26,961 bases of DNA from an archaeon RBG_16_50_20 (GTDB taxonomy: Archaea; Thermoproteota; Bathyarchaeia; 40CM-2-53-6). The notes under the pieces were generated by a model, which saw only the letters and a list, made by a program, of their open reading frames with translations, did not search any database and had not been told where the DNA came from. Positions within the stretch are counted from its first letter, which is position 1. The number at the start of each line of letters is the position of its first letter. Below, in pieces: positions 14,674 to 21,231 of the stretch. The position numbers and the translations under genes are program-made. The DNA lies in the NCBI GenBank assembly GCA_001768965.1, contig MEMY01000102.1:1-26961 (forward strand), written 5' to 3'.

Positions 14674-14708
14674 TTCGTGTGTGGGGGGCCAGTGGTGCGC
14701 ACACACGA
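14674..14708. repeat. GTGTG-rich palindromic element, copy 2
   Basis: CGTGTGTG (14676-14683) pairs perfectly with CACACACG (14700-14707) around a 16-base G-rich centre that contains CCAGTGG. It is preceded by TTTT and followed by AGATGTGTGTATCC. Together with copy 3 at 15165-15200 it brackets the GYD gene and its upstream region. Confidence 0.55.
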
Positions 14709-14812
14709 GATGTGTGTATCCTACAACTATCACTCCTAGGCTTCAGGACGGAATCGGTCTAGAATAGACAAAAGCGGGAAAGGGGGTCGTAGTGTTTGTC
14801 GAAGCTCACGGT

Positions 14813-15067
14813 CTATAGCAATTTTGTCGCTTCATCGCGTGGAACTGCAACTAAAGTTTCCGACGCCACGTGATCTCCAAATTGCAACAGCGCTTTCATG
14901 AGGGTTTTCTCATCTGGAGCTTCCACAGTTAGGATAGCATCGTATCGACCCAACGTCCAGTATGCAGAAACAATCTTTACACCGGCTTGCTGCAGGCGCT
15001 GTGGCGTCATGGCAACTTCTTCCTTCGTAGGCTTCTTCCTGAACTTGGCGAGAGTAATGAAAATCAA
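14813..15067 (-). CDS. GYD-domain-like small protein
   Basis: An 84-residue protein with the pattern of the GYD family (single alpha-beta ferredoxin-like domain): MIFITLAKFRKKPT, a helix with QRLQQAGVKIV, then AYWTLGRYDAILTVEAPDE, LLQFGDHVASETLVAVPRDE. The GRYD stretch is the family mark. The domain is widespread in bacteria and archaea, its role not established; it resembles small ligand-binding dimer domains. TTG 15067 is chosen because GGAGGTG (15081-15075) stands 7 bases upstream; a longer frame back to 15205 would add 46 unrelated residues through a palindromic repeat. It stands alone in the island, between two GTGTG elements. Confidence 0.8.
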   Translation of the reverse strand: MIFITLAKFRKKPTKEEVAMTPQRLQQAGVKIVSAYWTLGRYDAILTVEAPDEKTLMKALLQFGDHVASETLVAVPRDEATKLL

Positions 15068-15074
15068 TCCAATA

Positions 15075-15081
15075 CACCTCC
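15075..15081 (-). promoter_or_regulatory. Ribosome binding site deciding the GYD gene start
   Basis: GGAGGTG on the minus strand, 7 bases before TTG 15067. It fixes the start at the first residue of the conserved domain. Confidence 0.7.
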
Positions 15082-15164
15082 AATTTGCAATCGGTTCAAG
15101 AACGTTTAACATTTGCGTGGTGTGTGGGTATAGTGGTGCGAGCATCAGAATTTGAACTCCAGTT

Positions 15165-15200
15165 TTCGTGTGTGTGCACCATTGATACCACGCACACGAG
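15165..15200. repeat. GTGTG-rich palindromic element, copy 3
   Basis: CGTGTGTGTG (15167-15176) pairs with CACGCACACG (15189-15198), nine Watson-Crick pairs and one G-U, around the loop CACCATTGATAC. It is preceded by TTTT as in copy 2. It lies about 100 bases upstream of the GYD gene start, in the region expected to hold its promoter. Confidence 0.55.
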
Positions 15201-15217
15201 GGCATGACAAAACAGTC

Positions 15218-15478
15218 CTACAGGACTAGTCCAAATAACGTTACGAAGTATACAGCTTCGCTGGGAAAGTAAACCAGAGCACCGAAAGGTACCCTAATGA
15301 CGCTCTTCGGAACATCTCCGAGAGGCATTACTTCTCCAAGATAATTGTACGGATGACCTTGCCCGCCCAGCTTCTCCACGACTCTGGAAATGGCAAAATC
15401 GTCTGTGAGCCAAGGAGCCCAGGCAGTCAGGACGACCAGTAGTAACACGGCGAAAACTACTATACGTTTCTTGGTCAT
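15218..15478 (-). CDS. Small membrane protein, function unknown
   Basis: An 86-residue protein with a basic start (MTKKR), a strong hydrophobic helix (about 6-22, VVFAVLLLVVLTAW), a polar middle with FAISRVVEKLGGQGHPYNYL and a second hydrophobic stretch at the very C-terminus (VYFVTLFGLVL). I recognise no family. ATG 15478 is chosen because the membrane segment follows at once; the frame is open further upstream to 15658, but the added 60 residues are not protein-like in composition. A TATAATAT on the minus strand (15560-15553) lies 75 bases before the ATG. Ribosome binding site weak. Reality is likely but not certain. Confidence 0.5.
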   Translation of the reverse strand: MTKKRIVVFAVLLLVVLTAWAPWLTDDFAISRVVEKLGGQGHPYNYLGEVMPLGDVPKSVIRVPFGALVYFPSEAVYFVTLFGLVL

Positions 15479-15658
15479 TCTCACAGAATCCCAACATGCG
15501 ATGACTCTACGGCGACCGCTAAGAGACTGTTGTTGCACCTTCTTTGGCCATGATATTATACTACTACACACTGAGGATACACGTAACCCGATTTCCTTGC
15601 ACCAAACCATAGTAACGCTGAGATGTTCTTGATTTCGCATATTCTGCCAAACCATCAT

Positions 15659-15666
15659 CTATATGT
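15659..15666 (+). promoter_or_regulatory. TATA-like box of the exosome operon
   Basis: CTATATGT lies about 47 bases before the TTG start of rrp4 at 15710. It would give the downstream half of the split superoperon its own promoter. Confidence 0.45.
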
Positions 15667-15709
15667 AGCAGTTGTCTTGTTTTTCCACGCCTTCAGTTGA
15701 AAACCTGAG

Positions 15710-16423
15710 TTGGAATATTTGACGTTGCACGCCGAAAGAAAACAGTTGGTTGCTCCAGGCGAACTTCTCGCTGAAGGACCCTACTTCGCCGGGGAGAATA
15801 CGTACCGTGAGGGCGGGAAGATCTTTGCCTCACGAATCGGTATGGCCGACGTGATTGGGAACAAGCTTATTGTCGTCCCGATTAAGGGAGCGTACATTCC
15901 GCGGATTGATGACCTCGTCCTCGGTCGCGTGACTGACATCGGAATGTCGGGTTGGCAAGTGGACATCTGTGCACCGTACCCTGCCATGCTGCCCATGTCC
16001 GAGACACCCATGCGTCGCGACCGAGAGTCAGGCCGACGCGACCTCGGTTCTATCCACGGAGTCGGAGATCTCGTGCTAGCCCAAGTCATAGCCTTCGATC
16101 GAACGCGCGATCCCCTCCTCACCACGAAGGGGCGAGGATTGGGTAAGATCACGTCGGGTCGAGTAGCCCGAATATCGCCTGCAAAGATTCCAAGAATCAT
16201 CGGCAAGCAAGGGTCCATGATAACAATGTTGAAGAAGGAGACTGGAACGGATATCATCGCAGGCCAAAACGGCGTTATCTTGGCGACTGGGAAAAACCCA
16301 GACCAGGAAAGGATTGCTGCTGAAGCAATCTACATGATAGAACGTGAGGCTCATACCAGCGGTTTGACGGATCGCGTAAAAGCAATGATACAGGAAAGAA
16401 TGAAGGGAAAAACAATTGCGTAA
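15710..16423 (+). CDS. rrp4: Exosome complex RNA-binding protein Rrp4
   Basis: A cap subunit of the archaeal exosome, 237 residues. The N-terminal domain contains the family segment LVAPGELLAEG and TYREGGKIFASRIG. The S1 domain follows (about 65-145, VLGRVTDIGMSGWQVDI). A KH domain (about 148-210) carries IPRIIGKQGSMI, the GxxG loop. It guides RNA into the catalytic ring. Start codons TTG 15710 and TTG 15719 are both possible; neither has a strong ribosome binding site. It opens the second half of the superoperon and overlaps rrp41 by 8 bases, in the order Rrp4-Rrp41-Rrp42 found in nearly all archaea. A TATA-like box at 15659 precedes it. Confidence 0.96.
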   Translation: MEYLTLHAERKQLVAPGELLAEGPYFAGENTYREGGKIFASRIGMADVIGNKLIVVPIKGAYIPRIDDLVLGRVTDIGMSGWQVDICAPYPAMLPMSETPMRRDRESGRRDLGSIHGVGDLVLAQVIAFDRTRDPLLTTKGRGLGKITSGRVARISPAKIPRIIGKQGSMITMLKKETGTDIIAGQNGVILATGKNPDQERIAAEAIYMIEREAHTSGLTDRVKAMIQERMKGKTIA

Positions 16424-17183
16424 TGACCCAGCTGTTAAATTAATTGATTCGAAAGGTCTTCGCGTCGACGGTCGACGCCTAGACGAACTTCGACCAATCA
16501 AAATGGAAGTCGGGATCCTAGACAAGGCTAATGGATCCGCCTACATTGAACACGGCAAGAACAAAATTCTCGCCGCGGTTTATGGACCACGAGAGGCACA
16601 TCCCAAGCACATCGCGCTCGCTGATCGAGCAGTTGTAAGATGCCGCTATCACATGGCGCCTTTCTCAGTTGACGAGAGGAAGTCACCTGCTCCGTCGAGA
16701 CGTGAATTAGAGCTTTCAAAGGTAATTCGAGAGTCTCTAGAACCAGCGATCATGTCCGAATACTTCCCAAGAGCCACAATCGACATCTTCATAGAAGTTC
16801 TGCAGGCCGACGCGGGAACCAGATGCGCAGGCATAACCGCTGCATCCCTCGCCTTGGCGGACGCTGGGATTCCGATGCGCGAGCTTGTGGCAGCATGCGC
16901 AGCAGGGAAAATCGAAGGAAAAGTGATCCTCGATCTTTCTGATATCGAGGACAAGAAAGGCGAAGCTGATCTCCCAGTGGCCCTTCTGCCAAAATCTAAC
17001 GTAATCAGCCTCATCCAAATGGACGGGTCACTCTCTGATGAGGAGTTCAGGCAGGCGCTCGACTTGAGCACTGACGCGTGCAGGAAGATCTACGAAATGC
17101 AACGCGAGGCTTTGAAGTTGAAGTATCATATCGTAAGAGACGGAACCGAAGATAAGGAAGAAATGGCGGAGGTCAAAGCGTAG
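16416..17183 (+). CDS. rrp41: Exosome catalytic subunit Rrp41
   Basis: An RNase PH-fold phosphorolytic exonuclease that degrades or tails RNA from the 3' end, 255 residues. Asp179 (DIED) and Asp185 (EADLPVA) correspond to the catalytic Asp182 and Asp188 of Sulfolobus Rrp41. Arg95-Arg96 (PSRRELELS) match its RNA- and phosphate-binding Arg pair, so the enzyme looks active. The opening LRVDGRRLDELRP is the family signature. The TTG at 16416 lies inside the end of rrp4. Rrp42 begins immediately after its TAG. The acidic tail (EDKEEMAEVKA) is variable in the family. Confidence 0.97.
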   Translation: MRNDPAVKLIDSKGLRVDGRRLDELRPIKMEVGILDKANGSAYIEHGKNKILAAVYGPREAHPKHIALADRAVVRCRYHMAPFSVDERKSPAPSRRELELSKVIRESLEPAIMSEYFPRATIDIFIEVLQADAGTRCAGITAASLALADAGIPMRELVAACAAGKIEGKVILDLSDIEDKKGEADLPVALLPKSNVISLIQMDGSLSDEEFRQALDLSTDACRKIYEMQREALKLKYHIVRDGTEDKEEMAEVKA

Positions 17184-17999
17184 ATGTCAGCAACTCAACA
17201 GTTCTCTCCGGTAGCCAAACTCGAGCAAAAGACAGTCGTAGATCTAATTCTCAAAGGCAAACGAGTCGATGAACGCGGCCCGCTGGATTACAGGCCATTG
17301 ACAATCATGCTCGGGACGGTTGAGAAAGCGAACGGTTCCGCTTACGTTTACTTGGGGAAGACGAAGGTCTTAGCTGGAATCAAAGTAGAGACTGGCACAC
17401 CATTTCCAGATACCCCAGACGAAGGCATTCTCACTGTCAATTCCGAGTTCGTGCCCCTCGCCTCTCCCACATTTGAGGCAGGGCCTCCAAACGAGAACTC
17501 CATCGAACTGGCCCGAGTGGTCGATAGAGGGATCAGAGAATCAAAGGCAATAGACCTCAAGAAGCTATGCATAGACCCTGGAAAGAAAGTCTTCATGGTA
17601 TTCGTGGACGTCTACGTGCTAGATCACGATGGAAACCTAATTGACGCCGCTGCAATGGCGGCACTGGGCGCGCTAGTCAGCGCAAAAATGCGCGCGTTCG
17701 AAGTTCACAACGGCGAACTGAAGTACAAAGACGAGAAGATCCCGCTGCCGATGCTGAATTATCCCGTCCCAACCACTTCAGTGAAAATTGATGGAACTAT
17801 TGTTCTGGATCCTTGCTTAGAAGAGGAGCAAGTGATGAGCTGCAGGTTGACCGTCACGACCGACAAAGACGACAAGGTCTGCGCGATGCAAAAAGGAGGA
17901 CTCGGTGTCTTCACGCCAGACGAAGTCAAACAGATAGTTTCCACATCAATTAGCAAGTCAAGAGATCTACGCGAAAAGATTCTGTCAAAAGTGAAGTAG
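17184..17999 (+). CDS. rrp42: Exosome complex subunit Rrp42
   Basis: The non-catalytic RNase PH-fold partner of Rrp41; three Rrp41-Rrp42 pairs build the ring. 271 residues, usual length. Visible are GKRVDERGPLDYRPL near the N-terminus, NGSAYVYLGKTKVLAGIKVE, and CIDPGKKVFMVFVDVYVLDH in the centre. The second catalytic Asp pattern of Rrp41 is not kept, as is normal for Rrp42. The ATG follows the rrp41 TAG without a gap, and eL43 starts one base after its stop, so the three exosome genes and eL43 are tightly coupled. Confidence 0.97.
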   Translation: MSATQQFSPVAKLEQKTVVDLILKGKRVDERGPLDYRPLTIMLGTVEKANGSAYVYLGKTKVLAGIKVETGTPFPDTPDEGILTVNSEFVPLASPTFEAGPPNENSIELARVVDRGIRESKAIDLKKLCIDPGKKVFMVFVDVYVLDHDGNLIDAAAMAALGALVSAKMRAFEVHNGELKYKDEKIPLPMLNYPVPTTSVKIDGTIVLDPCLEEEQVMSCRLTVTTDKDDKVCAMQKGGLGVFTPDEVKQIVSTSISKSRDLREKILSKVK

Positions 18000-18000
18000 C

Positions 18001-18408
18001 GTGGGAAGAACCTACAAAGTCGGTCCTTCAGGAAGCTTCGGCGCAAGATACGGCACCGTGCCGAGAAAACGCTACTCGACAGTAATCACCGCCCTAAGAG
18101 CTCCACATGAATGCCCCCAGTGCCACATCAGCGCTGTCAGACGACTGTCTGTAGGAATATGGCTCTGCGGTCGGTGCGGACACAAGTTCACAGGTGGAGC
18201 ATACGTTCCCACTACTAAGCTCGGGGAAATTGCAGAGAGAGCCGCGCGCTCGGGCGTGGCACCAAGCCTGGTCTCGGAGCTGAAGGCGGCAGCGGTTGAA
18301 CCCAAAGCGAAGACCCCAACCAGGAAGAGACGCAAGAAGGCCGAGGGCAAGAAGGAAGCAGCGAAGCCGAAGGGAACCGAGGAAGTCCCTGAGGATAAAG
18401 CCGAGTGA
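18001..18408 (+). CDS. rpl37ae: Ribosomal protein eL43 (L37Ae) with charged C-terminal tail
   Basis: A 135-residue zinc-ribbon protein of the large subunit. Cys38, Cys41, Cys56 and Cys59 (CPQC, CGRC) bind zinc, and GSFGARYGTVPRKR is the typical start. The globular part ends near residue 92, where the family normally stops; about 40 more residues rich in Lys, Ala and Glu follow (for example PTRKRRKKAEGKKEAAKPKG). Similar tails are found on eS24 and eS6 in this window. It starts with GTG directly after rrp42. The Brix gene overlaps its stop by four bases (GTGA). In many archaea rpoP lies next; here it is absent. Confidence 0.95.
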   Translation: MGRTYKVGPSGSFGARYGTVPRKRYSTVITALRAPHECPQCHISAVRRLSVGIWLCGRCGHKFTGGAYVPTTKLGEIAERAARSGVAPSLVSELKAAAVEPKAKTPTRKRRKKAEGKKEAAKPKGTEEVPEDKAE

Positions 18409-18956
18409 TCGGCCTCACAACTGGCAGACAAACCAACCAACGCCTGAACAGTCTGCTCAAAGAGCTCGCCCACACAATACCAGAAGCACAGATAGTCAGA
18501 CGTGGAAAGTCAGGCCTCGATGAGCTAGGCCGCCGCCTCATGAACGATGGTTCCGATTACGCTGTAATGCTACAGCGTTGGCATGGGGGACCGGGAAGAA
18601 TAGACTTCTACAAGGTTCAAGCAGACGGCTTATCTCTGCTTCCTCCATCCTTAGTCCTGAAGGGAGTGAAGCTCAAGCGAGAACACACGAATCCACGAAG
18701 AGGCATTGCTCAGGCGGTAACCTGTGACCGAAAAATCTCGGAAGCATCACAACGCCTCATGCGAACTCTATGTACCGTCTTGGCGTTGCCTGAATCGAAA
18801 CCTCCACTCAGTCCTAAGATCAAGACAACTCTTCACATCGGCGACGTGACGGGCGGGACAATACGAATAGCCGTGACATCTCCTCCCGGCCAAATCGAGA
18901 TAGGTCCCAGTATACTTGTATCAAGACTCGTCTGGGATATCCATGCCCAAAGCTAG
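18405..18956 (+). CDS. Brix-domain ribosome biogenesis protein (Imp4-like)
   Basis: A 183-residue archaeal Brix protein, a single Imp4/Rpf-like RNA-binding domain used in rRNA processing and subunit assembly. The start IGLTTGRQTNQRLNSLLKEL, then RRGKSGLDELGRRL, match the conserved first helix region (LTTSR, RGK.sl.eL). YKVQADGLSLLPPSLVLKG is the first sigma-70-like motif. It starts with GTG overlapping the eL43 stop by four bases and overlaps pcc1 by 14. Its position between eL43 and Pcc1 is the usual one in the superoperon. Confidence 0.9.
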   Translation: MIGLTTGRQTNQRLNSLLKELAHTIPEAQIVRRGKSGLDELGRRLMNDGSDYAVMLQRWHGGPGRIDFYKVQADGLSLLPPSLVLKGVKLKREHTNPRRGIAQAVTCDRKISEASQRLMRTLCTVLALPESKPPLSPKIKTTLHIGDVTGGTIRIAVTSPPGQIEIGPSILVSRLVWDIHAQS

Positions 18957-19197
18957 TGCGCGGATCCAAATTGAATTTCGAAGCAGGAGACAAACCAGAG
19001 CAATAGCTGACGCCCTGAGGCCCGAAGCCACACACCCAGCTGGCGAGAAAGCTCACGCGACCATCGTGACCAGAGGAAATCAACTGACTGTGCGTCTTGA
19101 AGCCCGGGACTCCACTACTCTGCGAGCAATAATGAACTCCTACCTTCGAATGCTTGCCGCCACCGTCAATGTGCTACGCGAGCTTGAGAACACATAA
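18943..19197 (+). CDS. pcc1: KEOPS complex subunit Pcc1
   Basis: An 84-residue dimerisation subunit of KEOPS, the complex that makes t6A37 in tRNAs. The pattern IQIEFRSRRQTRAIADALRPE, followed by TIVTRGNQLTVRLEARDSTTLRAIMNSYLRML, fits the family's beta-alpha-beta-beta-alpha fold; the final helix with NSYLRML is its mark. ATG 18943 begins just before the conserved part and overlaps the Brix gene by 14 bases; the frame is open a further 9 codons upstream. Other KEOPS subunits (Kae1, Bud32, Cgi121) are not in the window. Confidence 0.9.
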   Translation: MPKASARIQIEFRSRRQTRAIADALRPEATHPAGEKAHATIVTRGNQLTVRLEARDSTTLRAIMNSYLRMLAATVNVLRELENT

Positions 19198-19259
19198 GCT
19201 TTCCCAAAGTACGGCAACCATTAAGATTCACGAGACCATTCTTATCGAGCTCGATTCCG

Positions 19260-20477
19260 ATGTTCAACGATATCAATGAAGAGATGCGCCAGAGAAATCT
19301 ACGAGGCATAGTTGTCTTCGGCGACACAACCCTGGGCAATCCGGATCTCACCTACGTCGTCGGAGGAAACCTCGCCAGAGGGGGATACTACATTAAACGA
19401 TTCAACCACGAACCACTACTTGTGACCAGCAACCTAGACCTCGGAACAGCTCGGAAACTGCACAGAGTCAAGCGCATCAGCACTTTCACAGAATGGGGCT
19501 TAGAGAAGCTCACGAGGAAACACGGACGCGCGAATGCGTATCCCTACTTGCTGTTGATGATCCTCAAGAAGGAGGGCATTCAGGGTAAGGTGGCACTCTA
19601 CGGTCGCAACGATTTGGCGTTGGGCGTTAGGCTTGTTGACCAACTTCGAAAGCTCGGCGTGAAGGTCACGGGAGAGTCATCGCCGACAGTGCTCGAAGCT
19701 GCGCGAGAAACCAAGAGCCCTGCAGAGATAGACGAGCTGCAGCGTACGGCCGGCAAGACCGCAAAAGTCGTTCATTCGGTAATGGACGTGCTGCGCAACA
19801 TGAAGCGAAAGAGAGGGCGTCTGCATCTCGGCAACAGACCTGCTACGGTCGGGGCCGTGAAGAAACTAATCGCCAGAGAATTGGCCATGGTGGATTTAGT
19901 GGCTCCCGAGGGCACAATCTTTGCAATCGGCGCGTCCGGAGCTGATCCACATAACGCAGGTAATCCAGGCGATCCGATTAAGCATGGGAAACTCGTCGTT
20001 TTCGACATCTTTCCCCAAGCAGAGTCAGGTTACTGGTTCGATTTGACGAGATCGTTCGTAGTCGGCAGAGCAGACCAGAAGGCTAGGCATTTGTTCGAGA
20101 CCGTCTCCGATGCCCAGAATGCCAGTCTAGATTTCCTGCGAGAAGGCGTATCTGGCGACGAGGCCATGGACAGGGCCTGCAGGGTGATCGAACAAAGAGG
20201 TTATCGAACCGTCAGGGAGATCTTTCAGGGAAAGGCAAAGGGCATCCCTTCGGGATTTACTCATTCACTTGGTCATGGAGTAGGTCTTACGATCGGCGAA
20301 CGACCTTACCTTACATTCCTCAGCAAGGATCCGTTAAGGAAGAGTCAGGTTGTGACGGTTGAGCCGGGAGTCTATTTACCTCGATATGGAGGCGTGAGGA
20401 TAGAAGACACAGTGGTAATTACGTCGAGAGGCGTCAGTTACCTTGCGAAAGTTGAGAAAGAACTTGAGCTAGCATAG
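19260..20477 (+). CDS. M24-family metallopeptidase (Xaa-Pro aminopeptidase-like)
   Basis: A 405-residue pita-bread-fold peptidase, probably removing N-terminal residues before Pro in the cytoplasm. The N-terminal creatinase-like domain (about 1-155) is followed by the catalytic domain, in which all five metal ligands are present: Asp249 (VFDIFPQ), Asp261 (WFDLTRSF), His339 (SLGHGVGL), Glu368 (TVEPGVY) and Glu382 (VRIEDTV). His335 precedes as in other prolidases. Xaa-Pro aminopeptidase and prolidase cannot be separated by sequence alone. It starts with ATG 62 bases after pcc1 on the same strand, and the adenosine-specific kinase follows by 17 bases. Prefoldin, the usual neighbour of Pcc1, is not found here. 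Confidence 0.9.
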   Translation: MFNDINEEMRQRNLRGIVVFGDTTLGNPDLTYVVGGNLARGGYYIKRFNHEPLLVTSNLDLGTARKLHRVKRISTFTEWGLEKLTRKHGRANAYPYLLLMILKKEGIQGKVALYGRNDLALGVRLVDQLRKLGVKVTGESSPTVLEAARETKSPAEIDELQRTAGKTAKVVHSVMDVLRNMKRKRGRLHLGNRPATVGAVKKLIARELAMVDLVAPEGTIFAIGASGADPHNAGNPGDPIKHGKLVVFDIFPQAESGYWFDLTRSFVVGRADQKARHLFETVSDAQNASLDFLREGVSGDEAMDRACRVIEQRGYRTVREIFQGKAKGIPSGFTHSLGHGVGLTIGERPYLTFLSKDPLRKSQVVTVEPGVYLPRYGGVRIEDTVVITSRGVSYLAKVEKELELA

Positions 20478-20483
20478 AAGGAA

Positions 20484-20490
20484 GGTGAGG
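20484..20490 (+). promoter_or_regulatory. Ribosome binding site of the adenosine-specific kinase gene
   Basis: GGTGAGG stands 4 bases before ATG 20495, with a further GAAGGAA upstream. It lies in the 17-base gap after the peptidase gene. Confidence 0.5.
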
Positions 20491-20494
20491 AATA

Positions 20495-20983
20495 ATGGAT
20501 ACGAAAGTTGTTAACGTGAAGGTTCCCGATGGCTGTAATGCAATCCTTGGACAGAGCCACTTCATAAAAACCGTGGAGGATCTGTACGAGGCTTTGGTGA
20601 ATGCGGTTCCAACCGTGGAGTTTGGATTGGCCTTTTGCGAATCGAGCGGGCCCTGCCTGGTCAGATACGAGGGAAACGATCCTGAACTGAAGGAGTTAGC
20701 CTCGAAGACCGCCTACCAGCTTTCAGCTGGGCACACGTTCATAATCTTCATGCGAAAGGCCTTCCCGATAAACGTGCTAGATAAGGTGAAGTCGGTTCCG
20801 GAAGTCTGCAACATATACTTGGCCACAGCGAACCCATTCCAGGTGATTCTTGCGGAGACAGAGCAAGGGCGCGGCATTCTCGGTGTCGTCGATGGTTTCG
20901 CATCAAAAGGAATCGAGAACGAGAAGGACATTGCGGAACGAAAGACATTCCTCAGGAAGATAGGATACAAACTAAGAACATGA
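20495..20983 (+). CDS. Adenosine-specific kinase (COG1839 / DUF355 family)
   Basis: A 162-residue protein of the compact archaeal/bacterial family annotated as adenosine-specific kinase. Landmarks are NAILGQSHFIKTVEDLYEAL, FGLAFCESSGPCLVRYEGND, SAGHTFIIFMRKAFPINVL and ILGVVDGFASKGIENEKD, all strongly typical, and the length is usual. The name comes from structural and ligand-binding work on a Pyrobaculum member; the physiological role remains poorly defined. It follows the M24 peptidase by 17 bases with a good ribosome binding site, so both may be one transcript. Confidence 0.9.
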   Translation: MDTKVVNVKVPDGCNAILGQSHFIKTVEDLYEALVNAVPTVEFGLAFCESSGPCLVRYEGNDPELKELASKTAYQLSAGHTFIIFMRKAFPINVLDKVKSVPEVCNIYLATANPFQVILAETEQGRGILGVVDGFASKGIENEKDIAERKTFLRKIGYKLRT

Positions 20984-21061
20984 GCCAACCACAGCTAAGG
21001 AAACACGCAGTTCTTCGTTCATGAGGAGCCACCGCATCGCCAGCGATAGGCACTCGTACAC

Positions 21062-21115
21062 GAAGTGACCCCACTTTCACGATGAAGTGACCCCACATTA
21101 GGCGATGCGCCTAAT
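21062..21115. repeat. Direct repeats plus perfect hairpin, possible mobile-element end
   Basis: GAAGTGACCCCAC occurs twice, at 21062-21074 and 21084-21096 (22-base period). The second copy is followed at once by the perfect inverted repeat ATTAGGCG-ATG-CGCCTAAT (21097-21115). The 248-base spacer 20984-21231 holds nothing else recognisable. Paired binding-site-like repeats next to a palindrome are often found at insertion-sequence ends, but no transposase is near. Confidence 0.5.
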
Positions 21116-21231
21116 CGCGGCAAATGATGCACTTTATACGGAGAGTGTTTCTAGACGCAAGCTTGGCAACGTGAAGCTGAAAGTCAAGACATTATCGTCT
21201 GCTGGAATAAGCACAACTTGCACGTGGTCAT

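Larger units (their letters stand above)
10751..15709. other. Accessory island splitting the exosome superoperon
   Basis: Between SBDS and rrp4, which are normally adjacent in archaeal exosome superoperons, lie about 5 kb with six genes of mixed orientation, none linked to RNA processing: a metzincin-like protease, a cupredoxin, a four-helix membrane protein, a micro-protein, a GYD protein and a small membrane protein. Intergenic distances are large and three GTGTG-rich repeats occur only here. No integrase, transposase or tRNA is visible, so the mechanism of insertion is unclear. Confidence 0.6.
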
